Assembly: GCA_910586245.1 (NCBI GenBank)
Contig: CAJUFY010000003.1
Span: 1 to 64,000, forward strand
From: an uncultured Christensenella sp.
GTDB lineage: Bacteria; Bacillota; Clostridia; Christensenellales; Borkfalkiaceae
DNA: 64,000 nt
Direction: 5' to 3'
In this document: positions 48,268 through 58,098 of the stretch, piece after piece
How positions within the stretch are numbered: position 1 is the first letter of the stretch
How the letters are laid out: every line of letters starts with the position of its first letter
Notes under the pieces: model-generated
What the model was told of the DNA's origin: nothing
Databases searched by the model: none
The model's input: the letters and a program-made list of their open reading frames with translations, nothing else
Program-made: the position numbers and the translations under genes

Positions 48268-50079
48268 TTACTTTTGCAAATATTTTTCCAAAAGTTCCAC
48301 CGCACCAGCGGTAAAAGAAGTCGTTTCTTCGGAATCAAGCCTGCGGTAATTCATGAGCGCCAGAAAATAAATCTGCATAACGGCAACGTTACGCGCTTCC
48401 GCAACCGCCGATTTCAACGCCTGCACTGCGGGATTCGCGGTATTTACGATGATCGTCATATCCGCAGGAGAATCGCCCATCTGATAGAAACTGTTCATTT
48501 CAGACATTCTGCGCATGAATTCGGAAACGTTGACAACCGCGGGAACGCTTGTATCTTTCAACTTCTCCGTCTTTACCGTAATATTTTTCCCTTCCAACGC
48601 CGTCTTAAAAATTTCTTCGATTTTCTGATCCGCTCCGCTCTCTTCTTTTAACGCACCGGCAACGTCGGCGTCGATTCTTAAAAAACGCACGCGTTTTGGA
48701 TTTTTATATTCGAGATAGCTGATAAAATGCGGATCGATATAGGTGTCGCAAACAAGCGCATCGAGCCCTGCGCTCAAGAACATTTTCACATATTGCGACT
48801 GTTTCTTTTCATCGGAAACGTAATATACGGACTGCGGTTCTTTGCCCGCCTTTGCATCTTCTTCCGTAACTTCTTCCCCGTAGCAGCTTTCAATCGGGAG
48901 ATATTCGCCTTTCAGATTTCTGAAAATAACGACGTCCTTGATTTTCTGATAAAAATCGTCGTCTTTGATACATCCGAATTTTACGAACGTTGCAATATCA
49001 TTCCAACAAGATTCATATTTGCTCTTATCCTTTTTGTATAACTCGATCAACTTGTCCGCAACTTTTTTGGTAATGTGTTTCGCAATTTTTTGCACCTGAC
49101 GATCGTTTTGCAAAAATGAACGGGAAACGTTGAGCGGAATTTCAGGGCAATCAATCACGCCGTTCAACAGCATCAAGAATTCCGGAATGACTTCCTTAAT
49201 GTTATCGGCGATAAATACTTGATTACAATACAGCTTAACCTGACCGCGTTCTAATTCCACCTGCTTTTTTACTTTCGGGAAATACAGAATACCTTTTAAA
49301 TTAAACGGATATTCCATATTCAGATGAATCCAAAACAGAGGCTCGTTATAATCGGAAAACGTATTGCGGTAAAAGTCTTTATATTCTTCTTCCGTACAGT
49401 CTTTGGGTTGCTTCAAATAGAGCGGCGCCGTGTCGTTTACCGGCTTATCCTCTTTGCCGTCCTTCGGGTTCAGATAAATTTCATACGGCATAAACGCGCA
49501 GTATTTGTTCAACAGCCGACGAATTTCCGATTCCTTTAAAAATTCCTTTTCTTCGTCGGAAATGTGCATGACAATCTTGGTTCCGCGCGATTGCTTATCG
49601 CAGTCTGCAATCGTATAGGTACTGTTTCCATCCGAAGTCCAGTGCACGCCTTGGGCGCCGTCGCGGTAAGATTTAGTAAAAATTTCGATATTTTCCGAAA
49701 CCATATAGGCAGAATAAAATCCCAAACCGAAATGTCCGATAATTCCGTCGCCGCCCGCCTTCTCGTATTTGGACACAAAATCCGCGGCGCCGGAAAAGGC
49801 GATCTGCGTAATATACGTTTCCACCTCTTCTTCCGTCATCCCGATTCCGTTGTCTTCAACCGTGAGCGTTTTCGCCTTCTCATCGGTTGTCACGGTAATT
49901 TTATACGCTGCGTCGCCCGTCGTTTCGCCGAGTTCGGCAAGTTTTTTGAATTTCGTAATCGCGTCGGATGCGTTCGCCACAATTTCGCGCAAAAAGATAT
50001 CCTTCTCGGAATACAGCCATTTCTTGATAATCGGCATCATATTTTCGCTTGAAATTTTAATGTTACCCTGTTTTTCCAT
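48268..50079 (-). CDS. htpG: HtpG, Hsp90-family chaperone
   Basis: This 603-residue chaperone has the ATP-binding domain with REIVANASDAITKFKKL, VEDNGIGMT and GHFGLGFYSAYMVS, the middle domain with LWIHLNMEYPFNLKGILYFP-like sequence and NVSRSFLQNDRQVQKI, and a C-terminal dimerisation domain. Its length is normal. The ribosome binding site is GGAG. No CIRCE or other heat-shock operator is visible upstream. Confidence 0.96.
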   Translation of the reverse strand: MEKQGNIKISSENMMPIIKKWLYSEKDIFLREIVANASDAITKFKKLAELGETTGDAAYKITVTTDEKAKTLTVEDNGIGMTEEEVETYITQIAFSGAADFVSKYEKAGGDGIIGHFGLGFYSAYMVSENIEIFTKSYRDGAQGVHWTSDGNSTYTIADCDKQSRGTKIVMHISDEEKEFLKESEIRRLLNKYCAFMPYEIYLNPKDGKEDKPVNDTAPLYLKQPKDCTEEEYKDFYRNTFSDYNEPLFWIHLNMEYPFNLKGILYFPKVKKQVELERGQVKLYCNQVFIADNIKEVIPEFLMLLNGVIDCPEIPLNVSRSFLQNDRQVQKIAKHITKKVADKLIELYKKDKSKYESCWNDIATFVKFGCIKDDDFYQKIKDVVIFRNLKGEYLPIESCYGEEVTEEDAKAGKEPQSVYYVSDEKKQSQYVKMFLSAGLDALVCDTYIDPHFISYLEYKNPKRVRFLRIDADVAGALKEESGADQKIEEIFKTALEGKNITVKTEKLKDTSVPAVVNVSEFMRRMSEMNSFYQMGDSPADMTIIVNTANPAVQALKSAVAEARNVAVMQIYFLALMNYRRLDSEETTSFTAGAVELLEKYLQK

Positions 50080-50120
50080 GTTTGTAAACTCCTGTCGTTT
50101 TTTACAGATTTTATATAAAC

Positions 50121-50148
50121 AAAAAAATCCGCCGTTAAGCGGATTTTT
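50121..50148 (-). terminator. Terminator of the ispH/S1 gene
   Basis: AAAATCCGC and GCGGATTTT pair around a 6-base loop with a T run on the minus strand, 16 bp after the stop codon. Confidence 0.9.
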
Positions 50149-50163
50149 CGTAATTTCCGAAAA

Positions 50164-52284
50164 TTATTTATCGTCTTCCGAACCGAGGATCTCCGCAATG
50201 GACGCGCCGCCGTAACCGCCTTCGCTCCATTCTCTGTATTCCTGTTCGTCAACGTAGTCGTTGTAGTTGTTGCGTCTGCCCTTTTTCTGTCTCTGCGGTC
50301 TGCCGCCCTCTTCTCTTTCGGGACGGGAATAATCCGCAACGGGCGCTTCCTGCAACGCTTTGATCGAAAGCGTAATTTTGTGCTCTTCCGGATTAAACGC
50401 AAGAATCTGCGCGTCTACTTCCTGCCCGATCGCTAAAACGGAAGTAGGATTTTCCAGCCATTCGTGAGAAATCTGGGAAACGTGAACAAGACCGTCGATT
50501 CCTTTTTCCAATTCGACGAAAGCGCCGAACGGAACGATACGGACGACTTTACCGTGTACGACTTCGCCTTCCGCATATTTTTCCGCCGCCAAATCCCAAG
50601 GCTGAGGTTGAAGCTGCTTGTAACCAATGGATACCTTTTTGGATTCACGGTCGATTTTCAAAACCTTAAATTCATAACGCTTGCCGATTTCCAATACGTC
50701 TTTTACGTCTTTCACGCCCGTCCAGGAAAGATCGGAAATGTGCGCAAGGCAGTCGAATCCGTTCACGGAAACAAACGCGCCGAAATTCGTTACACGTTCT
50801 ACTTTGCCTTCTACGACGTCGCCAACTTGAATGGAATCAAAGAAAGCCGATTCCTTTTCCGCTTTTGCCGCTTCGCGCTCTTCGCGTTCCGCTTCCAAAA
50901 TAACGCGCTGAGATGCGATGATTTCCTTTCTGCGCTCTTTACGAATTTCAATCAACTTCAAACGAAGCTTCTTGCCGGTATATTTATCGAGCTCTTTCAC
51001 GAATCCCGCGCGGATTTCTCTAGCGGGAACGAATACGGGATAGGTTCCGAGCTGCGCCGTAAGTCCGCCTTTGTTAAAACCGGTGCAAATAACGGAGAAC
51101 TCTTTTCCTTCTTCTACGTCTTTTAAAAGCGCTTCCTCTTCTTTTACCTTTTTTACCGCTTTTTCGGAAAGTTTCACTTTGGGAGAAGTTTCAACGACCA
51201 TTGCGTCGATATTCTCTTCGATCTTTTCCGCATATTTCTCACGGCTGTACTCGTCGCAGTCGAGTTCGGCTTTATCGATCAAGATTTCGCCTTTGCCCGA
51301 TACGGAGACGTAAATTCCTTCGTCTCTTGCGGAAACGATCTTCACGGTAAGAATTTGCCCTTTGCGATAGCGAGCTTCCTTATCGAACTCCGCTACGGCT
51401 TGCGCCATCATGCTCTCTGCCGCCACAGTTTCCGTTGCCTGCTGTACTTCCGCGTTGTTTTCTGCCATCTTAAAAAGAACCTCCTGAGTCTGCCAATCGG
51501 GCGTACTTGCGCCCGCTATCACGCCGACCCTTTTAAAAAATTTGATTTTTTCATATCTGAAATCATCGGCATTATTCAAACGAATTACGTTTTTACAATG
51601 AGCCGACGCGATTTCACAAAGTTTTCCTGTGTTACTGCTCTGCGACCCGCCGAGAACGAGAACCGCGTCGCACGACTGCGCAATCCGTTCCGCCTCTTTT
51701 TGTCTGCACACAGTAGTATAACAAATTGTTTGAAAAATCTCAACTGATTTTAAACATACTTTTCGAAGAATTTCTGCAATTTTCAAAAATCTTTTTTCGG
51801 AAAAGGTTGTTTGCGAAACCAGCACTACCTCTTTTTCGCGCAACAAACTGAAATCTTCCTGTTCCGACGAAAAAACGTAAGCTTCCGAACGGCACCAACC
51901 GACCAAGCCGACGACTTCCGGATGATCTCTATGCCCTGCAATTACGATCGTTTTTCCTTGCGCGCTCTCTTTTTCGACGATGCCCTGCGTTCGCTTTACA
52001 AATGCGCAAGTGCAATCTATGATTTCGATGTTATGCGCTTTGCAATAACCGTATACCGACTCTCCGACGCCGTGCGAACGAATGATCAGCCGCGCGCCGT
52101 CCGGCACTTGGGCAAGATCGTCTGCCTGCGCGATCCCGCGCAGGGCAAGCCGCTTTACGACGTCTTCGTTATGAATCAATTCGCCGAGCACGTAAGTATT
52201 TTCGGGCGGAACGGCAAAAGCCGTTTCCACCGCTTTTTTTACCCCGACGCAAAATCCGCAATTTTCCGCGACGATCGCTTGCAT
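50164..52284 (-). CDS. ispH: IspH fused to ribosomal protein S1-like domains
   Basis: This 706-residue two-part protein has IspH (HMBPP reductase, last step of the MEP pathway) in residues 1-280, with the three Fe-S cysteines in GFCVGV, DCTCAFV and TICYTT. Four S1 RNA-binding domains follow at about 305-375, 392-460, 489-560 and 575-645; the last two are the most canonical (GAFVSVNGFDCLAHISDL, GAFVELEKGIDGLVHVSQI). The tail is Arg/Gly/Tyr-rich. The fusion is known in Clostridia. The start is the ATG at 52284, sharing one base with the plsC stop. Confidence 0.95.
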   Translation of the reverse strand: MQAIVAENCGFCVGVKKAVETAFAVPPENTYVLGELIHNEDVVKRLALRGIAQADDLAQVPDGARLIIRSHGVGESVYGYCKAHNIEIIDCTCAFVKRTQGIVEKESAQGKTIVIAGHRDHPEVVGLVGWCRSEAYVFSSEQEDFSLLREKEVVLVSQTTFSEKRFLKIAEILRKVCLKSVEIFQTICYTTVCRQKEAERIAQSCDAVLVLGGSQSSNTGKLCEIASAHCKNVIRLNNADDFRYEKIKFFKRVGVIAGASTPDWQTQEVLFKMAENNAEVQQATETVAAESMMAQAVAEFDKEARYRKGQILTVKIVSARDEGIYVSVSGKGEILIDKAELDCDEYSREKYAEKIEENIDAMVVETSPKVKLSEKAVKKVKEEEALLKDVEEGKEFSVICTGFNKGGLTAQLGTYPVFVPAREIRAGFVKELDKYTGKKLRLKLIEIRKERRKEIIASQRVILEAEREEREAAKAEKESAFFDSIQVGDVVEGKVERVTNFGAFVSVNGFDCLAHISDLSWTGVKDVKDVLEIGKRYEFKVLKIDRESKKVSIGYKQLQPQPWDLAAEKYAEGEVVHGKVVRIVPFGAFVELEKGIDGLVHVSQISHEWLENPTSVLAIGQEVDAQILAFNPEEHKITLSIKALQEAPVADYSRPEREEGGRPQRQKKGRRNNYNDYVDEQEYREWSEGGYGGASIAEILGSEDDK

Positions 52285-53081
52285 CAAGGATTGCCCTTCT
52301 TTTTAAACTTTTTTTTCGTCGCACGATACTCGGCGCGCAGTTCGTATAATCGGTGTTTAATTTTATCGTCCGCTTCGTCGTAATCTTCCTGCGTCAGCTT
52401 TTTACCGTAATACTCGCTCAATTCCATCGGCTCGCCGAACACGACGTGCGTACGGCGGAACACGCGCGGTCGGTTGCACACGACGAACGGAATGACGGGC
52501 GTTTTCGTTTTGATTGCAAGCATTGCCGCGCCGCCATGAAAAGGAAGAAACTCCTCCTCCGAAACCTTGTTTCTGGTTCCTTCGGGAAACAAAGAAACTT
52601 TTTCGCCGTTTTTCAGAACTTTCATTGCATCCATGATCGGACGGATATCCGTGCCGTCGCGATTGACACCGATCACGCCGACTTTCCGTGCCCAATATCC
52701 CACGATCGGCAATTCAAGCACCGACTGCTTCGCAAAATAATGCACGCCTTCGCACGTCGTATGCGCGGGATAAAAAATATCGAACATACTGTAATGGTTT
52801 CCCACGTAAATATATGCACCCAAACCGACTTTCTTCGCCCCGTGCAATTTAAAAGGATAAACCAAAGCATGCAAGGGATAAAGCATGAAACGCAAAAAGT
52901 TCATTCGGTGCATTCTGTGAATGCCCTTTTTATTCGCGGGGAAAAGCAGTCGGCGTTGTTTCGCCCACTTTTCCGCATTTTTTTCACGCCGTTTCTGTTT
53001 CTTTAATTCTTTTTTTTCACGCTTTTTTTGCGCTTTTAACTCTCGTTTCCTTAGTTTCGGCGACTTTTCCGTTTCATCCAT
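52284..53081 (-). CDS. plsC: PlsC, 1-acyl-glycerol-3-phosphate acyltransferase
   Basis: This 265-residue enzyme of phosphatidic acid synthesis has the acyltransferase motif NHYSMFD (H-x4-D) near residue 95 and FPEGTRN near 165. The first 45 residues are a very basic Lys/Arg-rich helix not needed for catalysis, perhaps membrane- or ribosome-associated. Its start and stop each share one base with neighbouring genes (TAATG, TGATG), indicating tight coupling between cmk, plsC and ispH. Confidence 0.93.
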   Translation of the reverse strand: MDETEKSPKLRKRELKAQKKREKKELKKQKRREKNAEKWAKQRRLLFPANKKGIHRMHRMNFLRFMLYPLHALVYPFKLHGAKKVGLGAYIYVGNHYSMFDIFYPAHTTCEGVHYFAKQSVLELPIVGYWARKVGVIGVNRDGTDIRPIMDAMKVLKNGEKVSLFPEGTRNKVSEEEFLPFHGGAAMLAIKTKTPVIPFVVCNRPRVFRRTHVVFGEPMELSEYYGKKLTQEDYDEADDKIKHRLYELRAEYRATKKKFKKKGNP

Positions 53082-54088
53082 TAAATGCTCTCCTGCATTT
53101 TTTTCTTGATTTCTTTTAAAACTTCCTCGATCGTCATGTTGGAAGTATCGATCAAAACGGCATCGTCCGCTTGTTTTAACGGTGCGATTTCCCGCGTGGA
53201 ATCTTGCTCGTCCCGTTTTATGATTTCTTTTTTCAACGCTTCGTAATCGACGGCGTGTCCTTTGGCTGTCAGTTCGTCGTAACGGCGCTTTGCGCGAACT
53301 TCCGCGCTTGCGGTTAAAAAGAATTTAAAATCCGCGGCGGGAAGGACGAACGTGCCGATATCCCGCCCGTCAAGTACGCAAGACATTCTGCCTGCAATTT
53401 CACGCTGTTTTTCCGCCATTCTCAAACGAACGACGGGATGTTTAGATACCGTAGACGCCGCCATGGAAACGTTCGGTTCCCGAATTGCTTCCGAAACGTC
53501 CTCGCCGCCGAGTAACGTTCTTTGCGCGCCGTCCTGATATTCAATATTTAAATCAAGATCCCGCATGCACGCGCCGATCGCCTCTTCATCCTCCAAATCG
53601 ACGTTTCCGCGAAGCGCTTTCAACGCGCAGGCGCGGTACATTGCTCCTGTATCCAAATACAAAATACGGTAATCGTTTGCAAGCCGTTTGGCAATCGTCG
53701 ATTTCCCGCTGCCCGCAGGCCCATCGATTGCAACGTTGATTTTTTGCGCAATGTCTTTACGCAAAATTTTCGCGCCCCTCAAATAAACGGGATGCGCCTG
53801 CAAATTCCGTTCGATGAACAACATGACGCGAATACAGAGCGGCAATCCGCCGTCAATTTCAGGCTCCATTGCCGAAAACAAAGAACAACATTCGAACCCC
53901 GCTTCCCGCGCCGCTTTCGCAGGATAATAAGCGTGAATATCCGTAGTACTGGAAAAAACCACGCTCATAATCTCGTCCCGCTTTAAACGATTGAAAGTTA
54001 CAATCTGTTCCAACAACTCTGCAACAGCTTTTTGAATTTCCTCTTTTGTGTCTTGCGCGATCGTCGTTGCGCCCCGTATTACCGTCAT
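53081..54088 (-). CDS. cmk: Fusion of AroH-type chorismate mutase and cytidylate kinase
   Basis: The protein has 335 residues. Residues 1-115 match the AroH trimeric chorismate mutase family: VIRGATTI with the catalytic Arg, SSTTDIHAYYPAKAARE, GGLPLCIRVML and VYLRGAKILR. Residues 118-335 are CMP kinase with the P-loop IDGPAGSGKSTIAKRL, YLDTGAMYRA, DGRDIGT and the RRYDEL lid. It thus joins chorismate-to-prephenate conversion with (d)CMP phosphorylation. The start is the ATG at 54088 after GAGGAATATT. The loop normally carrying the AroH catalytic Glu is one residue shorter (AMEPEIDGG). Confidence 0.92.
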   Translation of the reverse strand: MTVIRGATTIAQDTKEEIQKAVAELLEQIVTFNRLKRDEIMSVVFSSTTDIHAYYPAKAAREAGFECCSLFSAMEPEIDGGLPLCIRVMLFIERNLQAHPVYLRGAKILRKDIAQKINVAIDGPAGSGKSTIAKRLANDYRILYLDTGAMYRACALKALRGNVDLEDEEAIGACMRDLDLNIEYQDGAQRTLLGGEDVSEAIREPNVSMAASTVSKHPVVRLRMAEKQREIAGRMSCVLDGRDIGTFVLPAADFKFFLTASAEVRAKRRYDELTAKGHAVDYEALKKEIIKRDEQDSTREIAPLKQADDAVLIDTSNMTIEEVLKEIKKKMQESI

Positions 54089-54115
54089 GAAATATTCCTC
54101 AAAATTCTTTTGTTC

Positions 54116-54145
54116 ATTATAGCTGATCGGCACTGATTCTGTCAA
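54116..54145 (-). promoter_or_regulatory. Promoter of the aroH/cmk-plsC-ispH operon
   Basis: TTGACA (54145-54140) and TATAAT (54121-54116) on the minus strand are 18 bp apart, 27 bp upstream of the ATG. Confidence 0.85.
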
Positions 54146-54197
54146 ACAGTATCACGTAATCGCATATATTATGTTTGACATATTACTATTCAAAATA

Positions 54198-55418
54198 TCA
54201 ATTTATGGAATTTCCCGCCAAAAAACCGCTTGAAAACGCGATTTGTAAATTAAATCCGCCCGTAAACGCATCTGCGTCCAAAACCTCTCCGCAAAAATGT
54301 AAACCCTTGACAAATTTGCTTTCCATCGTTTTCGGATTCACTTCTTTCAATTCTACGCCGCCCGAAGTAACCACCGCTTCTTCAAAACCACGCAATTTCG
54401 CAGGAATTAAAGAAAAGGATTTCAACGCTTTGACCAAGGCAGTGCGCTGTTCCCGTTTCACCGCATTAACTTTCGTTTCCGGCACGATCTTTGCCGAGGC
54501 AAGAATCATATTTACGCAAGCCGAAGGCAATAAACTTCTTGCGACCGTTTTAATCTGTTCGTTTTTATGCGCTTCGAATTCGCGCAACAATCGCGCATCA
54601 AGCTGCTGTTCGTCGAGCGCGGGTTTAAAATCGAGCGTTATCGAAACCTCGTTTAACGAGAAACGGTTGATCTCCGCCGAAAGCGAAAGCGCCAACGGGC
54701 CGCTGATACCGTAATGCGTAAAAAGCAATTCTCCCATACGGGACGAAATCGTTTTTCCCAAACGCGTCGCCGTTAAAACAACGTTTTTTAAAGATACCCC
54801 TTGCGCAGCCGAAAAATCGTTCTTCAATTCGAGCCCCACCAAAGAAGGAACGGTCCGCACAAGCGAGTGCCCTGCTTCTCGGGCAAACCGATATCCGTCC
54901 CCCGTAGAGCCCGTCGAAGGATAGGAAATCCCGCCCGTAGCAACGATAACCCGTTCACACTGCAAATCACGCTTTAACGTACGAACACCGCAAACAGCCC
55001 CGTCGGAAATCTCTATTTTTACCGCGCTTTCATTGAGACAAATTTGAACGCCGACAGCTCTGCATGCGCGCTCCAACGTTTTCGTAACGTCACTTGCATG
55101 ATCGCTTGCGGGAAACACACGATTGCCTCGTTCGACTTTCAACGTAAGACCGTGCAACTCCATAAATTCCATTGTCCGCGCAGCGGGAAAAGCATACGCC
55201 GCTCCTGTCAAGAATTTTGCACCCCGCACGACGTTTTGCAAAAAGAAATCGGGTGGACAATCGTTCGTCAGATTACAACGGCCTTTTCCCGTAATATAAA
55301 TTTTCTTTCCGAGCTTTTCGTTTTTTTCAAGCAAAATAACATGATTTCCGTTTTTTGCCGCCGCATAAGCTGCCATCAAACCGGAAGCGCCCCCGCCGAT
55401 GACCACAACTTTCTTCAC
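54198..55418 (-). CDS. HI0933-family flavoprotein (NAD(P)/FAD-dependent oxidoreductase)
   Basis: This 406-residue protein has an FAD-binding Rossmann motif VVVIGGGASGLMAAYAAAKNG at the N-terminus, GKGRCNLTN, ATGGISYPSTGSTGDGY and the C-terminal VTSGGVELKEVNPKTMESK...FCGEVLDADAFTGGFNLQ, all typical of the HI0933/YhiN family. The reaction is not established. I choose the GTG at 55418 after AGAGGTG. A strong terminator ends just upstream (55431-55455), and no separate promoter is evident, so expression may depend on readthrough from the decarboxylase operon. Confidence 0.92.
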   Translation of the reverse strand: MKKVVVIGGGASGLMAAYAAAKNGNHVILLEKNEKLGKKIYITGKGRCNLTNDCPPDFFLQNVVRGAKFLTGAAYAFPAARTMEFMELHGLTLKVERGNRVFPASDHASDVTKTLERACRAVGVQICLNESAVKIEISDGAVCGVRTLKRDLQCERVIVATGGISYPSTGSTGDGYRFAREAGHSLVRTVPSLVGLELKNDFSAAQGVSLKNVVLTATRLGKTISSRMGELLFTHYGISGPLALSLSAEINRFSLNEVSITLDFKPALDEQQLDARLLREFEAHKNEQIKTVARSLLPSACVNMILASAKIVPETKVNAVKREQRTALVKALKSFSLIPAKLRGFEEAVVTSGGVELKEVNPKTMESKFVKGLHFCGEVLDADAFTGGFNLQIAFSSGFLAGNSIN

Positions 55419-55430
55419 TTTCACCTCTGT

Positions 55431-55455
55431 AAAAAGCGAGGGCAAAAGCCCTCGC
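55431..55455 (-). terminator. Terminator of the decarboxylase operon
   Basis: GCGAGGGC and GCCCTCGC pair around a 4-base loop, followed by TTTTT on the minus strand. The next gene begins only 12 bp later. Confidence 0.85.
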
Positions 55456-55462
55456 GCATTTT

Positions 55463-56881
55463 TTATACGGGATAGACGCCCGATTTTGCAAGATCGTGAT
55501 CCACGCCCTCGTTCTTCGCCTTTCGCCATTTAAAGAAATTTTCAGCCACTTCGGGGAAAGACGCATAGGAAAGCACGTCCTCTTCCTGCGTATAAAATCC
55601 TTTTTCCTCAACTTCCGCCTTTAATTTCTCATATTCCGGTTCCAAATCGTCGGCAGGACGATAGGTAATTCTCGTTTCGCCCTTCAGCACCTTTTGCGCC
55701 ACGTCCTCGTCTACGGGCATCGGTAAACGCCCGTATTTGCCCGCAAACAGGTCTTTCGTCTCTTTGGTTACCATTTTATAACGTTCGCCCATGACAACGT
55801 TCATCACCGCCTGCGTACCGACGATCTGGGAACTCGGCGTTACAAGCGGAGGATAACCGCAATCTTTCCGAACGTTTGGAACTTCCGCCAAAACTTCAGG
55901 AAGTTTGTCTTCTTTCCCCGCTTTTTTCAACTGATTCATAAGATTCGAAAGCATTCCGCCCGGAACCTGATAAATCAACGTATTAACGTCCACCTGACGC
56001 ACTTTGGGATTGAGAGAACCGTCTTTTTCCAGTTCCTGCGCAACCTTTTTGAAATGCGCGACAATCGGAATCAGCTTTTCAAGATCAATTCCTGTATCAA
56101 ATTCCGTCCCTTTCAACGTAGCGACAAGCGGTTCGGTCGCAGGCTGCGACGTTCCGTTGGCAAGCGGAGAAAGCGCAGTATCCACGATATCAACACCTGC
56201 CTGAATCGCCATCAGGTTAATCATATCGCCCGTGCCCGTAGTATTATGCGTATGAAGATGCAATTTGGTTTCCGGACGCAACTCCTTCTTCAAAGCCGAA
56301 ACCAGCGCGTACGCATCGTAAGGCAATAAAAGATTCGCCATATCTTTAATGCAGATATTGTCCGCGCCCATATCCTCGTACGTTTTTGCAAGCCTCACGA
56401 AATATTCGAGCGTATGAACGGGACTCGTCGTATACGAAATTGCAGCTTCACAAACTCCGCCGTATTTCCCGCCGTACTTTTTAATCGCTTTCATAGAAGA
56501 TTCGATGTTTCTTGCATCGTTCAACGCATCGAATACGCGAACCACGCGTACGCCGTTTTCAAGCGATTTTTCAACCACTTTTTCAACCAAATCGTCCGCA
56601 TAATTGCGGTAACCCAGCAAGTTCTGTCCGCGGAGCAACATTTGGATCGGCGTCTTTTTTAAATATTTACGAAGCGTTCTCAAACGCTCCCAAGGATCTT
56701 CGTTCAAAAATCGCATACAGGTATCGAACGTTGCGCCGCCCCAACCTTCCAAAGAATAATACCCGATTTCGTCGAGCTGTTCCAAAACGGGAATCATTTG
56801 CTCCGTCCGCATCCGCGTAGCCGCATGAGACTGGTGCGCATCGCGCAAAATGGTGTCCGTTATCATTACTTTCCGTGTCAT
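55463..56881 (-). CDS. oadA: OadA/PycB-type biotin-dependent carboxyltransferase (5S family)
   Basis: This 472-residue protein has the HMGL-like barrel of pyruvate carboxylase/oxaloacetate decarboxylase alpha subunits: metal ligands in DTILRDAHQS and HLHTHNTTG, the carbamylated-type Lys in CIKDMANLL, then the PYC_OADA conserved domain to about residue 450 (GYPPLVTPSSQIVGTQAV). It ends before any biotin domain, which is supplied by a separate gene. The start is the ATG at 56881 after AAGGAGTG. It is the last gene of the operon. Confidence 0.94.
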   Translation of the reverse strand: MTRKVMITDTILRDAHQSHAATRMRTEQMIPVLEQLDEIGYYSLEGWGGATFDTCMRFLNEDPWERLRTLRKYLKKTPIQMLLRGQNLLGYRNYADDLVEKVVEKSLENGVRVVRVFDALNDARNIESSMKAIKKYGGKYGGVCEAAISYTTSPVHTLEYFVRLAKTYEDMGADNICIKDMANLLLPYDAYALVSALKKELRPETKLHLHTHNTTGTGDMINLMAIQAGVDIVDTALSPLANGTSQPATEPLVATLKGTEFDTGIDLEKLIPIVAHFKKVAQELEKDGSLNPKVRQVDVNTLIYQVPGGMLSNLMNQLKKAGKEDKLPEVLAEVPNVRKDCGYPPLVTPSSQIVGTQAVMNVVMGERYKMVTKETKDLFAGKYGRLPMPVDEDVAQKVLKGETRITYRPADDLEPEYEKLKAEVEEKGFYTQEEDVLSYASFPEVAENFFKWRKAKNEGVDHDLAKSGVYPV

Positions 56882-56901
56882 ATTCAACACTCCTTAAACG
56901 T

Positions 56902-58086
56902 TTAGAAAATCGCCAATAAAATTCCGGCAGCCAAAGCCGATCCGATGACACCCGCCACGTTCGGCCCCATTGCATGCATCAAAAGATGGTTTTGCGGGTC
57001 GGTCTCCCGCCCGACGTCTTCCGAAATGCGCGCCGCCATCGGAACAGCGGAAACGCCCGCGGAACCGATCAACGGATTGATTTGCCCCTTCGTAAGTTTG
57101 CACATGAGTTTCGCCACAAGCAGTCCGCCGATCGTCCCGATCATAAACGCAATGATTCCGATTAAAAGGATGCTGAGCGTATCTACCGTAAGAAACATAT
57201 CCCCCTTCGCTTTGCAACCGACTGCAATTCCGAGGAAAATCGTAACCGTATTAATCAATCCGTTCTGTGCCTGAGAAGAAAGCCGTTCTACAACGCCGGA
57301 TTCGCGGAAAAGATTGCCGAGCATCAACATCCCGAGAAGCGGAATCGCGTCGGGAACCAGCAAGCCTACTACGAGCGTAACCGCCACGGGGAAAATTACT
57401 TTTTCGACCTTGGAAACCTGACGAAGCGGTTTCATGCGAATCGCACGCTCTTTTTTCGTCGTCAAAAGCCGCATGATCGGCTTCTGAATCACGGGAATCA
57501 GCGCCATATACGAATATGCCGCAATGGCGATCGTCGGCACGAGATTTTCCGCCAGAATTTTGGAAACGTAAATTGCAGTCGGTCCGTCCGCCCCGCCGAT
57601 AATAGCGATCGCCGCCGCAGCCGCGCCTTCGAAGCCCAGCAACACGGCGCCGAACAACGCAACGAAAATGCCGAGCTGCGCGCCCGCGCCAATGAGCATG
57701 CTTTTGGGATTTGCGATCAACGGTCCAAAATCCGTCATCGCGCCGATTCCGAGGAAAATAAGCGGCGGATAAATCACTTTATCGACCCCGAAATACAGAT
57801 ACCAAAGCAAACCGCGGTTTTCCACGTTGTCGTAAATGTGTTCCGCACCTTCCGGATAAGTGCCCCAAAGCACGTTTTCCGCGCCCGGAAGATTGATTAA
57901 AAACATTCCGAATGCGATCGGGAGCAACAACATCGGTTCGTATTTTTTGACAATCGCAAGAAACATCAACAAGAACGAAATCAAAAGCATGACGTAATTC
58001 TGCCATCCGCCTTGAGAAATCCCCATCGATTGCCATAAGTTCGAAAAAATCGAACCGATATCAAGAGAAAGTAAATTTGTCTGCAT
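56902..58086 (-). CDS. oadB: OadB, Na+-translocating decarboxylase beta subunit
   Basis: This 394-residue integral membrane protein has about ten membrane segments and the family signatures [25 protein letters not shown] and [23 protein letters not shown]. In this family decarboxylation of carboxybiotin drives sodium export. The fold is complete. It lies between the biotin carrier and OadA genes. The ribosome binding site is GGAG. Confidence 0.96.
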   Translation of the reverse strand: MQTNLLSLDIGSIFSNLWQSMGISQGGWQNYVMLLISFLLMFLAIVKKYEPMLLLPIAFGMFLINLPGAENVLWGTYPEGAEHIYDNVENRGLLWYLYFGVDKVIYPPLIFLGIGAMTDFGPLIANPKSMLIGAGAQLGIFVALFGAVLLGFEGAAAAAIAIIGGADGPTAIYVSKILAENLVPTIAIAAYSYMALIPVIQKPIMRLLTTKKERAIRMKPLRQVSKVEKVIFPVAVTLVVGLLVPDAIPLLGMLMLGNLFRESGVVERLSSQAQNGLINTVTIFLGIAVGCKAKGDMFLTVDTLSILLIGIIAFMIGTIGGLLVAKLMCKLTKGQINPLIGSAGVSAVPMAARISEDVGRETDPQNHLLMHAMGPNVAGVIGSALAAGILLAIF

Positions 58087-58098
58087 GAAACGCTCCGA

